Shown here in pieces: positions 11,169-22,495 of a stretch of 64,000 nucleotides of DNA. The stretch's first letter is position 1. Every line of letters begins with the position of its first letter. This DNA is from Spinacia oleracea (taxonomy: Eukaryota; Streptophyta; Magnoliopsida; Caryophyllales; Amaranthaceae), in contig NC_079492.1 of NCBI RefSeq assembly GCF_020520425.1, positions 1,488,001 to 1,552,000 of the forward strand, written 5' to 3'. The position numbers and the translations under genes are program-made. The notes beneath the pieces are model-generated. The model saw only the letters and a program-made list of their open reading frames with translations. It was not told the origin of the DNA and did not search any database.

Positions 11169-11390
11169 CCTATTAAAATAGGTTACCAACATAGAGTTGA
11201 CTCAAGTGGTAAGCAACTTGAACCGTTTAAGGGAGACCTCGGGTTCGAGTCTCCTATATGCAGAAACTCTTGTTGGGAGACTCACCCGCCATAAGCAAGG
11301 TGTGCGACCCAGGTCAGATCCGAATGTAGTTGAGCTAAGCTCCGATGAACCGGGTGCGCTATACGTAAAAACACCTACTAAAATAGGTTA
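11169..11390 (+). mobile_element. tRNA-derived SINE with 17-bp target-site duplications
   Basis: The SINE body is about 11186-11373. A pol III A-box-like sequence (GACTCAAGTGGTAAG near 11199-11213) is followed by a B box, GGTTCGAGTCT, at 11242-11252. The body is flanked by near-perfect direct repeats CCTATTAAAATAGGTTA (11169-11185) and CCTACTAAAATAGGTTA (11374-11390), 16 of 17 matching. The arrangement is diagnostic of a plant SINE inserted by target-primed reverse transcription. No tRNA cloverleaf is intact, so it is not a tRNA gene. Confidence 0.85.
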
Positions 11391-11689
11391 ACTTGTGAGT
11401 CTTGTGACCGGCTAGAATTTAATAATTAATGGCTGCATAGGTATGCATCTATCTCTAGATGCATATGAGCTGACACACTACATTATACATACCCATTTTT
11501 CTCTCTCCTCTAACCTTTCCCCATTTTCTCTCTCATTAAACCCCATTTTATTTTTCTCTCACCATTTTCTCTTTCATCAAAACCTCCACATTCTCTCTCA
11601 TCAAACTACTATTTTCTCTCATCAAATTACATATTTATCTCTCTTTAAACCTCCAATTTGACTCCGATGGATTCCACAGTGACGGTTAC

Positions 11690-11860
11690 TCATGCGATTC
11701 CGGCGAATTTCTAGTCGAATTCGTCGAATTTCTGGTAAGATCTGTCGAATTTTTGGTCGGATATGTCAAAATTTGGTCAGATCTGTCGATTTTCTGGTCG
11801 AATATGTCGAATTTCTCATCGATTCCGGTGAATTTTTTATCAGATCTGTCGAATATCTCT
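11690..11860 (+). repeat. Degenerate GTCGAATTTCTGGT repeat block
   Basis: Variants of GTCGAATTTCTGGTCGAATA and ATTCCGGCGAATTT, GATCTGTCGAATTT recur about every 15-35 bases. The block lies within the hairpin-TIR element. Confidence 0.6.
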
Positions 11861-12054
11861 CTCCTCTCTTTATGTCAATCTATGTTTATTTGTATGAAAT
11901 TCGTGAGTTTCCTTTGTAAATTAATCTTTAATATGCATTTATTCAAGGTTCATTTTCAGCGAATTCGTGTTTAATAATTTGTTAGTTTCGTCACCAAATT
12001 TGATTGTGACTTTAATTTACATATTCGTGTTTAATTGATTTCGTGGTTGGAGAT

Positions 12055-13090
12055 GTTCAAATTAATATATGTAGATGTTCAAATTAATATATGTAGGTGT
12101 TCATTTTTTTTGAACAACAATTTTATGCTGCGATTTTAGATCTATCACTGTTCATGTTTAATTTATAAAGTTCGATGTTCAGAATTGTAGAATGAACTAC
12201 ATTTGGTAACTTAGTATTGTGTTGGTGTTGTTGTTGTTGTTGTTGTTGGTATTGTTGTTGGGATTGTTGTTCGTGGTGGTTGTGGTAGTTATTGGTGAAA
12301 TATTAATTTTGATTTTGTTATGTTCAGTTTATAATTTATCATGTTCAACTTATAAAAGATGATGTTCACAAATAATAACACTTTTGTATGATGTTCAGTT
12401 TTTCAACTCTCGTGTTAAACTTCTAAATAATCATGTTCAACTAAATTTAACTTATAAAACTGATATGTTCAACACTTTGGTGTGATGTTGTTCAATAAAA
12501 TTTAACTTATAAAAATAATATATGTTCAATACTTTTGTGTGATGTTCAGTTTCTCAAGTCTCATGTTCAACTTATAAAGAATTATGTACAACTAAATTTA
12601 ACCTATAAAACTATGACATCTTCAACACTTTGTGTGATGTCCAGTTTCTTTAGTCTTATGTTCAACTTATACAGAATCATGTTCAACTAAAAGACAAGCA
12701 TCAACATTAATAAAAAAGCATCAACATCAAACAACGAGCCAAAAGCATTCTTTAAAACAGATGTTCATTATTCTTTACTAAAAGATCATGTTCATATTTT
12801 ATAAGCAGGTGTTCATTATTCTTTACTAAAATATCAAAATTGACACCTTCTAAATATTGTCATGTTCAGTTTATAACTCATCATGTTCAACTTATAAAAG
12901 ACGATGTTCAGTTTATAAAAGATGATGTTCACAAATAAGAAATTTTTGGTGTGATGTTCAGTTTCTCAAGTCTCGTGTTCAACTTATAACGAATCATGTT
13001 CAACTAAATTCAACTTATAAAACTATCATATTTTCATGAATAAGAACACTTTGTGTGATGTTCAGTTTCTCAAGTCTTATGTTCAATAAC
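12055..13090 (+). repeat. Interspersed GATGTTCA / TGTTCAACTTATAAA repeat block
   Basis: More than 20 occurrences of ATGTTCA occur, many in the order GATGTTCAGTTTCTCAAGTC, then ATGTTCAACTTATAAA. Spacing is irregular, roughly 40-110 bases. A GTT trinucleotide run lies near 12222-12270. The block fills the middle of the hairpin-TIR element and has no open frame. Confidence 0.75.
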
Positions 13091-13641
13091 ATTATGATTT
13101 TCATGCAGGAAGGAAAGGGTTAATATGAATGCGCCAACAAAAGAAAAAACCCGAAATTGAAGATGTGGTATTAAGAGAGGCTGCAAGAATTGAAGGAAAA
13201 AACAAGAAAAGAATATGCAAATAAGGAATCAGATAGAAAGAGAAAAAAGACCGGTGTAGCGAAAAAAGTGGAACCCGAAAGGAAAGAAGCAGAAAATTTA
13301 GAAGCATATAGAATATAGAAATAGAACTAAAATAGAAGAAGCATATAGAAAAATAGATGATAAAGTTCATTTTTTGAACATGAATGTTCATTAAGTTACT
13401 TTAAATGTCCATTTGTTTGTTCCTTATGTGTGCTTGCAGCTTACTCAAATAATGAGATTTTTTTGGGGAAAACAAGCGTTATACAAAATTTAGAAAAAAA
13501 ATATTTAATTAAATTTTTTAATTAAATTTATTTATTTTTTTTTAAAAAAGGAAATGCACTAAAAAATGAAGGCTGGAACTGCTAAAACAAAGCAGTTGGA
13601 GCTCATATGCATGCAAAATTGCATGCATAGCTATGCAGCCA

Positions 13642-14923
13642 AAAATTCGAAGCATAAATAGCCTAAAACCTACTATACGGGTCAAGAATATTCGAAGCGT
13701 GAATGGGGTCGGGTTCATGTTGATCAGCTGAGGCCTTGGTTTTTTTTTTGGGCCTACTATGTATGTCCGTATGAATAAAACTCTATATGGGCTACAAAAT
13801 ATATGCGTATGAACTAGTTCTTTATTTGGGCTCGTAGGCTTCAATAGTATTCAAACAAGTTGATATAGCTATGGACCTTAATTGCTTCTTTGGTCCAATT
13901 CCATCAACAGAACATATCCATGCATTAAGCTACTCCGTAATAAGTTAGGAAGACAATAATGAGAGAAATGTCCAATTCCATAAACAGAACATATCCATGC
14001 AACTGGCTAATAAGCTAGGTAGACAATAATGATTAATGAGAGAAAGTAGTTTGTTTTTGGAAGACAATAAACAGATACCCCGACCAAGTTGGTGGGGAAC
14101 CCACCTTGTGACTTGGAATGCTGCGAAATATTTGGGAGCGACTCAAGCCAAGACCTGTGTAGTTGGGTTGGTTAATCTTTGCTAGACGTGATCAAATTTT
14201 GGGTCGGACCAAACTTTAATACAAAAAATCATGCTCAAACCCATAAATTTGGTGCGGCTTTTCGGGCCGGGTTCGAGTTTGGTCTAAAAATGCGTATTTG
14301 AGGTTGCCCAACCCTTACTTTTTGGGACGGGCTGGGTCGGGCCAGCGGGCCGGGCCATAGATGATTGGGTCTGATTTGTGCTAGTTTAGTAGGGTCCTTC
14401 TTTTTACCTATTCCAAAAAAAAAAAAAAACAAAAAAAAAACATACACTCCGTACTACCTTAGACCGTTATCAAACCAACATAAGTTAGTGAAGTTGGTGG
14501 GAAACTTACTTTCTGACTTGAAGGTCACGTCCCATGAGATCGAGCTTCATCAACTGCTATATGTTTTGAAGTGGCTCAAACATAAACCTGTACCTGAACT
14601 GATTCACCCGTGATAATTGTTGGTTCCCTTCTTCAAACAAAGGTTATACTAAAAATAAAATGTTGTTTTTATATTAATATGACATTTTCAGTATCACCAT
14701 TTTATAATTTTTAACATTTTGATAGTTATGTTTATTCTTATTTGAATGTAAAGTCAAACTGTTGTAATTGGTAAAAAAACACGACGAGAAAGATCAATCA
14801 ATGTCGGAATTCATAGCCTAATTTTGTAAGGTGCCTGGTTAATAATTGATTATAATACAGAATTATGTTGGCAACTTCTAACAGCTCCAAATAGCATGTA
14901 TAGTGGTACAATTGACTATGGCT
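13642..14923. other. Intergenic; includes GC-rich GGGCCGGG repeat at about 14180-14400
   Basis: No gene is recognised. Between about 14180 and 14400, motifs such as GGGCCGGG, GGGTCGG and GCGGGCCGGGCC cluster near T/A-rich flanks, like the segment in RbcX intron 2. This may be another hAT-type fragment. A_n runs follow near 14415-14440. The rest is AT-rich. Confidence 0.35.
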
Positions 14924-15179
14924 TTATTTGGTTGGGAGGAATTGGAAGGAAAAAAAAAAAAAAAAGGAAAAAAAATATTTTCTGTATTTGGTACAAATAA
15001 TTATATGGGAAGTGGAAGGAAATTAAGGAAGGTAATTGGAAGGAAATGAAGGTAATTATATGGCTCATTTATAAAAGTTTTACTTTCCTTTCCTCCTGAA
15101 ATTGGAGGAATTTGGAAAGAAAGAGAAAATTAAAAGTTGTCATTTATATTTATTTTCTCGTCCCTTCATTTATTTTCAC

Positions 15180-15493
15180 GTTTTGCAATAATACAAAGAC
15201 CAGCTCTTGTATGGGACGAACACTTGTTGTGGGAGATTATGTTGGCTTGTATAATTCTTCATAATATGATTGTTGAGGATGAGCGAGATACATACCAGAA
15301 TTATCATGACATGTCGGAATTTGAGCAAGAAAACAGGACAGCGATTTCCGGATCAACTCGTACAAACTATTATGTGCAACCTGGTCGATTTAATGGTGTT
15401 GGACTGGACCAATATATGAAAAGGAGAGCTGACACATGGAATAGAAATGTTCACAATGTCTTACAAAGAGACCTGGCTCAACATATTTGGTAA
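15180..15493 (+). pseudogene. PIF/Harbinger transposase (HARBI1/ALP1-like nuclease), C-terminal remnant
   Basis: The reading from about FAIIQRPALVWDEHLLWEIM through LACIILHNMIVEDERDTYQN and on to VLQRDLAQHIW-stop matches the end of the DDE_Tnp_4 domain of plant Harbinger transposases. The ACIILHNMIVEDE segment, with the last acidic catalytic residue region, is the family's hallmark. Only about 100 of the usual 350-450 residues remain; the first two catalytic Asp residues are missing. The sequence upstream (14925-15140) is a GGAAGGAA-rich, TTTGGTTGG-starting stretch, and 16430-16490 has an AACCAAACATAGG/CCTTTCC counterpart, so both may be the ends of a deleted Harbinger element. The frame itself is open. 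Confidence 0.75.
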
Positions 15494-15781
15494 AATTGTG
15501 GCCCGTCTACCGATGACGACTGATTATCTAAATTATTGCAATCTTTAAAAAAAATATGAATTGTATGGTTTCATGTCTAATTCATCTATGTTTCTTTAAT
15601 GAATTTATGTTGTTTTATTTCTAAACCAAATTAAAAATCTTATTTATTAAGTATTTATTTGTTCCAATGATAAAAAATATCATCAACATCAGCGCGATTA
15701 ATAACATCGAGTAAATAAGTGTAAATAGCAATTAACGATTAAATTAGTGTAATTAAAAATTACGCTTTTTTTAACGTACTA

Positions 15782-16141
15782 CTCCCTCCGAATCTAAATG
15801 TTATTCCCGTTTCCTTTTTTAGTGTCCCAAAATAATCTTCCCATTTCTTTTATTTCCTTTTTAGTCTCTTCCTTGTAATTTTAACTTTGTAATTCTATTG
15901 GTTTATCAATAAAAAACCTTGTAGTCTCATTGGTTGGTTTATGTTTGGATGGATTAATGAGTTGACATTTTTATTCCTTAAATTCTATTGGTTCAACTAT
16001 TTTGTTTTCTTGTGAAAATGGAATAAAAAAGCAACAATTCCCCATAAAACTACATTAATAATAGTTAATCTTATAATGTTTCTTTTTCCTTAATAACCGC
16101 GTAAAATGACAAACGGGAATAACATTTAGGTTCGGAGGGAG
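15782..16141. mobile_element. Stowaway-like MITE
   Basis: The left end CTCCCTCCGAATCTAAATGT and the inverted right end CTCCCTCCGAACCTAAATGT differ at one of 20 positions, and both continue TATTCCCGTTT. TA flanks both sides (15780-15781, 16142-16143). The length is 360 bp and there is no coding sequence. It lies directly after the Harbinger remnant. Confidence 0.85.
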
Positions 16142-16981
16142 TACAATTAATTATTTAATCCGATTAATTAAATGGTAATTATTTAATTATAATTACCAAA
16201 TTTTGATTTAATTAATATTCAAAATCAAATTACAAATTTTATTTATTAGAAAAGGTAGTGGGGTATGGAAAAGTAGGGGAGAGAAGGTAAATGGGGAGGT
16301 TAATGAATGTAGGTATGAAATTGTGAAATGAGAAGGTTATGTGATAAAGTTAGTGGAAAGTGATGTGGACCAATGAGATGAGGGGAGAGAAATTCATGGA
16401 TTCCCCATGAATGTGGATGCTCTTAAACCAAACATAGGAAAATAAAATCTCTTTCCCTTTCCTCCCTTTCTTTTCTCTTTATTTCTTTTACTAACTAGTC
16501 TTATATGCATGCGATGCGTGCGATATTATATAAAAACTTAAAATTATGGTTGTACATCTAAGCCTCCTCTTCACATCTAACATTTGATTCTTCCGTCATT
16601 ATTTGTTTCAAGTTTGGGACAATTTTAGTTTTATTGTCTTTAAGTATTACTTGTACATCAAGGAGTATATAAATGAACCCTTATTTAAACATTCCTATAG
16701 GATTTTCTACATGAGGCAAGAAAATACTACACTAAATGCCTCACCCTACCCAAAAAAAAAAGACAAAAAAAATTCATGTTATAAAAAAGTAACTTAATTT
16801 CTCAAAACACAAAAACAAACATTCCCAGATTCAATTTCAACGTAAAATGCTAAAAAGGTCAACTAAAAATGCAGACAGATCATTCATTTCAAACAACACT
16901 ACATCCAGACAGAAATCAAACAACTTCATCCAGCCATCAGGATGAAAAGGGATCAAATTTTCGTTGTTGGCATTGAATATC
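16142..16981. other. Intergenic, no gene recognised
   Basis: AT-rich sequence with purine-rich and pyrimidine-rich patches. A short open frame at 16603-16797 has no family resemblance and I do not call it. The stretch ends at the LTR boundary of the old gypsy element, preceded by ATATC. Confidence 0.4.
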
Positions 16982-18362
16982 TGACAGGCTTAAGTCGTAT
17001 CACCTAATCAAAAATAACCTAAGTCCACTAGCTAGGTAGCAAGGGAAGTCAGGATCGAATCCACGGGGAAACAATGTTCTTTCTACTATTAATCAATCGG
17101 ACTAGACTATTGGGAACAAGAGTTGGTTTGATGGTTTGCTAAGACTACTACGATAATTAAACAATTAAGAATCAAGATATTAAGGAATCTAGGGTATAGG
17201 TTCACCAACAAATAACAATCCAGGACAATAAACAATCACGATAATCAACAAAGTAATTAATTAGACTAGCATGCTCTCTCGAATCGATACTAATCATAGA
17301 CTTAGAATTAACGGGCTCTCGCTACGTATTAACTCCAATTCCACCTATTGACACAGACCTAAACATCAAATTGCATCTCTCGAATCTTAACTTGATATTG
17401 CGTAACTACCACAATTAAACCTGCGCAAATCTAATTGTATAGTGAAATAAACCAATCAATAGGAATTAATTACAATGCCAACAATCACAATTATTCAGTA
17501 TCCCTTCATGTTATTCAAGGATCCCCAAACCCTAGAAAATAAATTACTCAAGCATAATAACAAATAACAAAGTAATCAACATAATGGAAAACATGATCAA
17601 AAGTAATTAATAAAGCAAAATAGAAAGCAATACCTAAATGTAGAACAAAAGGATGAACTAAAAATTGGAGCTTTGATTGAAACTAAAAATAAGTGCTTGG
17701 AACAAATTTGAGAGAAAACTAGATTAAGAGAAAATAAACTAAGGGTCTAATACTAGAAAATAAGATGTCTCTCAAATTAACTAAGGCTTGTTTATATAGT
17801 TTGCCAAAATAAAGCCTAAAAAACGGAAAAGTAAATGCGCGAAAACTGCTGGAGGTTGGCGTCGCCCGATCGGGCGAAGTGCTCGACAGTTGGCCCGATC
17901 GGGCCAAATTCCGCCCGATCGGGCGGTTTGCGAAATCTTCACAGCTGCTCTCATTTGGCCGCCCGATCCGGACCGGACGAAGTGCGCCAGATCGGGCGCG
18001 CATAGATACTTTAATTTCCTCTTCTTTCCGCCCGATGGTCGCATTTCGCCATCAGCTCACAGGGCGATTTGCAATCTTCAATATCCTTCGCCCATATCAC
18101 CGAGTCTAACTCTCGGGGCTCAACCATAAGCATCTAAGGCTCCCGAAAGTCGACGAAAAAGGTCCCGAACTTTCTCGGGCTCGCGTAGTGGCCTATCACC
18201 ATGAAATTGGTCTAAAAAGACCAATTTCTCATAATCAAACCTGAAACTCAAGGCACACTCAATAACGCATATTAGTACTAAAAATGGCTCCTAATAGCTC
18301 ATTTGACACATAAAAAAGTACTAAGGGACGGGGGTGAAACACTATATAAAACACACATATCA
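16982..18362 (-). repeat. 3' LTR of the older gypsy element
   Basis: It starts TGACAGGCTT and ends ACACATATCA on the plus strand, matching TGACAGGCTA...GCATATATCA of the young gypsy LTR (1381 versus 1404 bp). It contains an array of GCCCGATCGGGC palindromes at about 17860-18005 and, on the minus strand, a TATATAA box near 17793-17799 downstream of that array. The adjoining TCTTCCCAGCT is a decayed polypurine tract compared with CTCCCCCAAGCT in the young copy. Confidence 0.85.
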
Positions 18363-19511
18363 ATATCTCTTCCCAGCTCAAGATCAATACTTCTATCAGA
18401 ATGCGCCGGATCAAAACTGTCATCATTCTGCATTGCCCATACCTAGGAAAAAATGAGAATGAAATTATACATCAAATTTGCAAGATCATCAATGCAACAC
18501 GGATTTTATGAAAGATATTGGGGGAGGAGGTTGGGGTTGATGGTAAATAGTTGATTTTAATCAAATTATGAGGGAAGATAGTGAAGGTGGGAACCAAAAA
18601 AACAAAGACAAATGAAGCCGAGAGAACGCACAACCTACAACTGATATGTGATACCTGATCTCCTTCAAGCAGACTCTTCACTTCAACAGAATATATCAGT
18701 AGCAACCATTTTAGCAATAGATTCTGCATCAGGGGCAGAATCAGGACAGGGAGCCAAACTCAGTTTTAACATTATATCGTATTTAACATTTTCACATCAC
18801 AAACTCAGTTTAGTTTAGATTATAAGATAGTTAACTTAAGTACTCCGTACTTTTTACGATCTTGTGTAAGTCCGCCTCACACAATGTTCATGATCGGAAC
18901 AATATGTCCTAGTGAAAACTAAAGTGGGATATCATCTCATCACAATAGTCACAAATGGTCAACCTCATATATATGGTACCAAGTACCAACCACATTGGAT
19001 AGCATCAAAGTGTTAAGTCCACACACAACCATAGAGATATGACATTTTTGTCTTAATTATACCAAAATAGCTATCATCACAGGATATATTACTACTCCCT
19101 CCGTCTCTTTTTGTTTTTTACGTTTTCCTTTTTGGGTATTTCAAAATGTTCTTTACATTTCCTTTTATATTATTACATAAATAACTTAGTATTCTATCAA
19201 AATTTGTGTCCAATCATTATTTTAACCAATCAAATTCATTGGGTCATTTAATCTCTCACACTTTTCCATTGGGACATTAAAAATTTTCTCATTTCCCAAT
19301 ATCAGAATTTTGATAAAAGTGAAAACAGTATAAATAAACGTAATTTATCTCGTTTAAATAAAAAAAATTTGAGGTACGAACGGAATATCACACTACAAGA
19401 GAATGAAAATCGGAATATCACACTACTAACGCAATAAAATACGGGTTGCCTCCCGCAAAGCGCTGGTTTATTTCTAGGTCCCGCTCGACCTCGTTACCTC
19501 GAATATGCAAC
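18363..19511 (-). other. 3' non-coding region of the older gypsy element
   Basis: No gene is recognised. The right end (about 19441-19511) has the GGTTGCCTCCCGCAAAGCGC stretch that commonly follows the integrase gene in Athila-type elements. At about 19094 a CTCCCTCCGTCTC terminus preceded by TA suggests the left end of a Stowaway-like MITE, but its right end is not convincing. Confidence 0.4.
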
Positions 19512-21125
19512 TCATAGGGAGGAAGGATTGAGGTGCTGAACCTCAACCACTCCTACAGTAGCCCCCTCGTGGTACAACTTCAGACGTTGCCCATTCACTT
19601 TAAAGCGCTCACCACTGGTGTTCTCTACCTCAACTGACCCAAACTTGGTTACCATAGTCACGGTGAACGGCCCAGACCACCTAGACTTAAGTTTTCCAGG
19701 AAACAACTTAAGCCTAGAGTTGAACAGCAAAACCTTGTCGCCCACCGCGAACTCCCTATGCAGAATGTGGTTGTCGTGCCACTTCTTGGTCTTTTCCTTA
19801 TAAATCCGGGCACTATCATAGGCTTGTAGTCGGAATTCATCTAGCTCACCCAATTGAAGTAACCACTTTTCACCGGCTAACTTTGCATTCATGTTGAGCT
19901 GTTTGATTGCCCAATAAGCCTTGTACTCCATTTCTACTGGTAAATGACACGCCTTGCCATACACCAACCGATACGGGGAGGTACCAATAGGTGTCTTAAA
20001 GGCGGTTCTGTATGCCCATAGAGTATCATCTAGCTTATCGCTCCAATCCTTCCTAGACTTCGCCACCACTTTCTTAAGGATAGATTTGATCTCCCGGTTA
20101 GAGACCTCAACTTGCCCACTCGTCTGAGGGTGATAGGCTAGCCCAGTGCGGTGATAAACCCCATACTTGAGCAGGAGCGCATCCAGATGCTTCTCATGGA
20201 AGTGTGACCCTCCATCACTAATCAAAGCTCGCGGAACCCCAAATCTTGGAAAGATAACTTTCTTGAACAGAGAAATGACCGTCTTAGCATCATTAGTAGG
20301 TGAGGCAACGACTTCCACCCACTTGGACACATAATCTACAACAACAAGGATATACAGATTACCCTTGGACGATGGGAATGGTCCCATGTAGTCAATCCCC
20401 CACACATCGAAAACCTCAACCTCAAGAATCCCGTTCTGTGGCATCTCATACCTCCTCGAAATAGTGCCGACCCTCTGGCATGCATCACAAGCTATAATAA
20501 AAGCCTGTACATCCTTGAACATAGTGGGCCAGTAAAAACCACATTGTGACGACTTAGCGTTAGTCTTTGCCGGTCCATGGTGACCACCATAAGGTGAAGA
20601 ATGACACCTACTGATAATACCTTGGACTTCCCATTCCGGAACACAACGCTTGTACAACCCTTCCGCAGTCTCACGAAACAAATAAGGGTCATCCCAAAAA
20701 TAGAACCGAACATCATGTAGGAATTTCTTCTTCTGTTGATATGTAAGGTCGGCCGGAAGAATACCCCCTACAATGTAGTTAGCAAAATCTGCGAACCATG
20801 GTGATTGACTGGCAAGTGCAAGTAAGTGATCATCCGGAAATGAATCATTGATAGGTGTAGACACTTTACCATCATCATATCTCAATCTGGACAGGTGATC
20901 TGCAACAACATTCTCAGCTCCTTTTTTATCGCGAATCTCCAGATCGAACTCCTGTAGCAGTAGTATCCATCGAATAAGCCCGGGCTTGGCTTCTTTCTTT
21001 GAGAGAAGATACTTAAGAGCCGCATGGTCAGTATAGACTATCACCTTGGACCCAATCAGATAGGTGCGAAACTTGTACAAGGCATAGACTATGGCTAGAA
21101 GCTCCTTCTCAGTAGTAGCATAATT
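19512..21125 (-). CDS. Gypsy pol fragment: RNase H and integrase
   Basis: This is the 3' half of an Athila/gypsy-type pol. In order it shows [20 protein letters not shown] at the start of RNase H with [12 protein letters not shown]; an HHCC zinc domain ([10 protein letters not shown] then CDACQRVG); the integrase core with [20 protein letters not shown] and [10 protein letters not shown] carrying the D, D and E catalytic residues; and a C-terminal GPF domain (SRWSGPFTV). The frame stays open for about 540 codons down to NPSSL-stop. It is truncated at its 5' side by the copia A LTR, which supplies a chance Met. Before the insertions the gene was apparently intact in this stretch; now it cannot be expressed normally. 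Confidence 0.93.
   Translation of the reverse strand, partial: NYATTEKELLAIVYALYKFRTYLIGSKVIVYTDHAALKYLLSKKEAKPGLIRWILLLQEFDLEIRDKKGAENVVADHLSRLRYDDGKVSTPINDSFPDDHLLALASQSPWFADFANYIVGGILPADLTYQQKKKFLHDVRFYFWDDPYLFRETAEGLYKRCVPEWEVQGIISRCHSSPYGGHHGPAKTNAKSSQCGFYWPTMFKDVQAFIIACDACQRVGTISRRYEMPQNGILEVEVFDVWGIDYMGPFPSSKGNLYILVVVDYVSKWVEVVASPTNDAKTVISLFKKVIFPRFGVPRALISDGGSHFHEKHLDALLLKYGVYHRTGLAYHPQTSGQVEVSNREIKSILKKVVAKSRKDWSDKLDDTLWAYRTAFKTPIGTSPYRLVYGKACHLPVEMEYKAYWAIKQLNMNAKLAGEKWLLQLGELDEFRLQAYDSARIYKEKTKKWHDNHILHREFAVGDKVLLFNSRLKLFPGKLKSRWSGPFTVTMVTKFGSVEVENTSGERFKVNGQRLKLYHEGATVGVVEVQHLNPSSL
21121..21125. repeat. Copia A target-site duplication, left copy (TAATT)
   Basis: TAATT here matches TAATT at 51650-51654, immediately outside the two LTRs of copia A. 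Removing the element restores the gypsy codons ..Q-V-N-Y-A-T.. exactly. Confidence 0.95.
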
Positions 21126-22495
21126 TGTTAGGTTATGATTCATATGACAGTTCATAAATCATGCGGAAAAACCATAAAGCCAGGAAACATATTATTTACA
21201 CATAATCATTTAGCATAGTTTAGATGCATACTCTTTGTTGCGTGCCTTCCCTAGCTGCGCCCGAACCGAACAAGAACAAGTCTTTAGGACTCCAAGTGTC
21301 GTCCCTCCGTAGATAGTCCACAGCACGTCCGGATCCGCCTTAAGATTGACCAACTAGAATCGCCCTTAAGGTTCTAATATTTTCGGTTAGGTAGGCAAGA
21401 ATATTGGCTGATTTTTCTGCTTAAAAATCTTAGTTTTGAATACTTAAAACTTGTTGTATAAATAATGACCCCTAGGCCTTTATTTATAGAGTTATGGAAA
21501 AGGAATCGTAATCCTAGTAGGATACGAATTAATTGAAATTAGAATCCTACATGAATTCTATTTAATTAATTTATCCAATTAGGAATAGAAATTTAATCAT
21601 ACACTGACTCTTGTAGATTTAGGAATCACGCATGAGCACAAACTCACACACACACGGCAGCCACAAGGGCTGCCCATGCGCGTGCGAGCAGCAGCCCACG
21701 CAGCGCGGCCCACGCATCCGTGGCCTTGGCGCGCGCTGGGCCTGCCTTGCGGTAGGCCTGGGCGCTGCCTTGGCTGCGCGCGTGCTTGCTGGGCGATGGC
21801 CCGGCTTCGTGCTGGGCCTTCGTCCGGCAGGCCTCGTCCGATGCTAATTCGTACGATACGCTTCCGATTAAATTTCCAGTTCCGGAATTTATTTCCGATA
21901 CGAACAATATTTAATATTTCCGATTCCGGAATTAATTTCCGTTTCGAACAAATATTTAATATTTCCGTTTCCGGAATCATTTTCCGATTCCGGTAATATT
22001 TCCGATTCTGACAATATTTCCGTTTCCGGCAATATTTCCGATTCTGGTAATATTTCCATTTCCAATAATATTTTCCGATACGTACCATGTTTCCGTTTCC
22101 GGCAACATCTACGACTTGGATAATATTCATATTTCCGATACGATCCATATTTCCGTTTCCGGCAATATCATCGTTTCCGGAGTATTCATTTCTTGCCTGT
22201 GACGATCTTAGCTCCCACTGAAACCAAGATCCGTCGGTTCCGAATATTCATAGATGGAGTATTTAATGCCATTAAATACTTGATCCGTTTACGTACTATT
22301 TGTGTGACCCTACGGGTTCAGTCAAGAGTAAGCTGTGGATTAATATCATTAATTCCACTTGAACTGAAGCGACCTCTAGCTAGGCATTCAGCTCACTTGA
22401 TCTCACTGAATTATTAACTTGTTAATTAATACTGAACCGCATTTATTAGACTTAACATAGAATGCATACTTGGACCAAGGGCATTATTTCCTTCA
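21126..22495 (-). repeat. Copia A 3' LTR
   Basis: It reads TGTTAGGTTATG...TTTCCTTCA on the plus strand (TGAAGGAAAT...ATAACCTAACA on its own strand). It holds the CGGAAAT-type repeats of this family and a TATTTATA (TATAAATA inverted) box near 21481-21488. It is the same length as the copy at 50280-51649, with differences seen near 21810, 21974 and 22366. Confidence 0.95.

Larger units (their letters stand above)
11430..13641. mobile_element. 2.2-kb non-autonomous DNA element with 42-bp hairpin-containing TIRs
   Basis: Left end 11430-11471 and right end 13600-13641 are inverted copies: both start TGGCTGCATAG and end in GCATATGAGCT. Each TIR also contains its own internal hairpin: left ATGCATCTA/TAGATGCAT, right TATGCATGCAA/TTGCATGCATA. 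The interior has a pyrimidine-rich stretch, a GTCGAATTT-repeat block, a GATGTTCA-repeat block and a purine-rich segment (about 13110-13370) that looks like decayed coding sequence. No transposase is recognised. I could not fix a target-site duplication, so the superfamily (possibly Mutator-like) is uncertain. Confidence 0.6.
16982..21125 (-). mobile_element. Older Athila-like Ty3/gypsy retrotransposon, 3' part (disrupted; continues at 51655-51673 and beyond)
   Basis: Read on the minus strand the element runs from right to left: RNase H-integrase gene, 3' untranslated region, then its 3' LTR. Its pol reading is cut at 21125 by copia A, resumes for 19 bp at 51655-51673 (encoding LDEAQV, joined in frame to [10 protein letters not shown]) and is cut again by element C. 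The upstream parts (reverse transcriptase, gag, 5' LTR) are not in this window. Its LTR resembles, but is clearly diverged from, the young gypsy LTR nested inside copia A. Confidence 0.85.

Noticed and set aside
11186..11373. tRNA gene
   Set aside because: The A and B boxes are present but no cloverleaf or anticodon arm is intact, and the flanking 17-bp direct repeats identify a SINE.
13101..13391. 96-codon minus-strand membrane-like frame
   Set aside because: It is the complement of a purine-rich segment and consists of Phe/Ser/Ile runs; no homology or partner exon was recognised.
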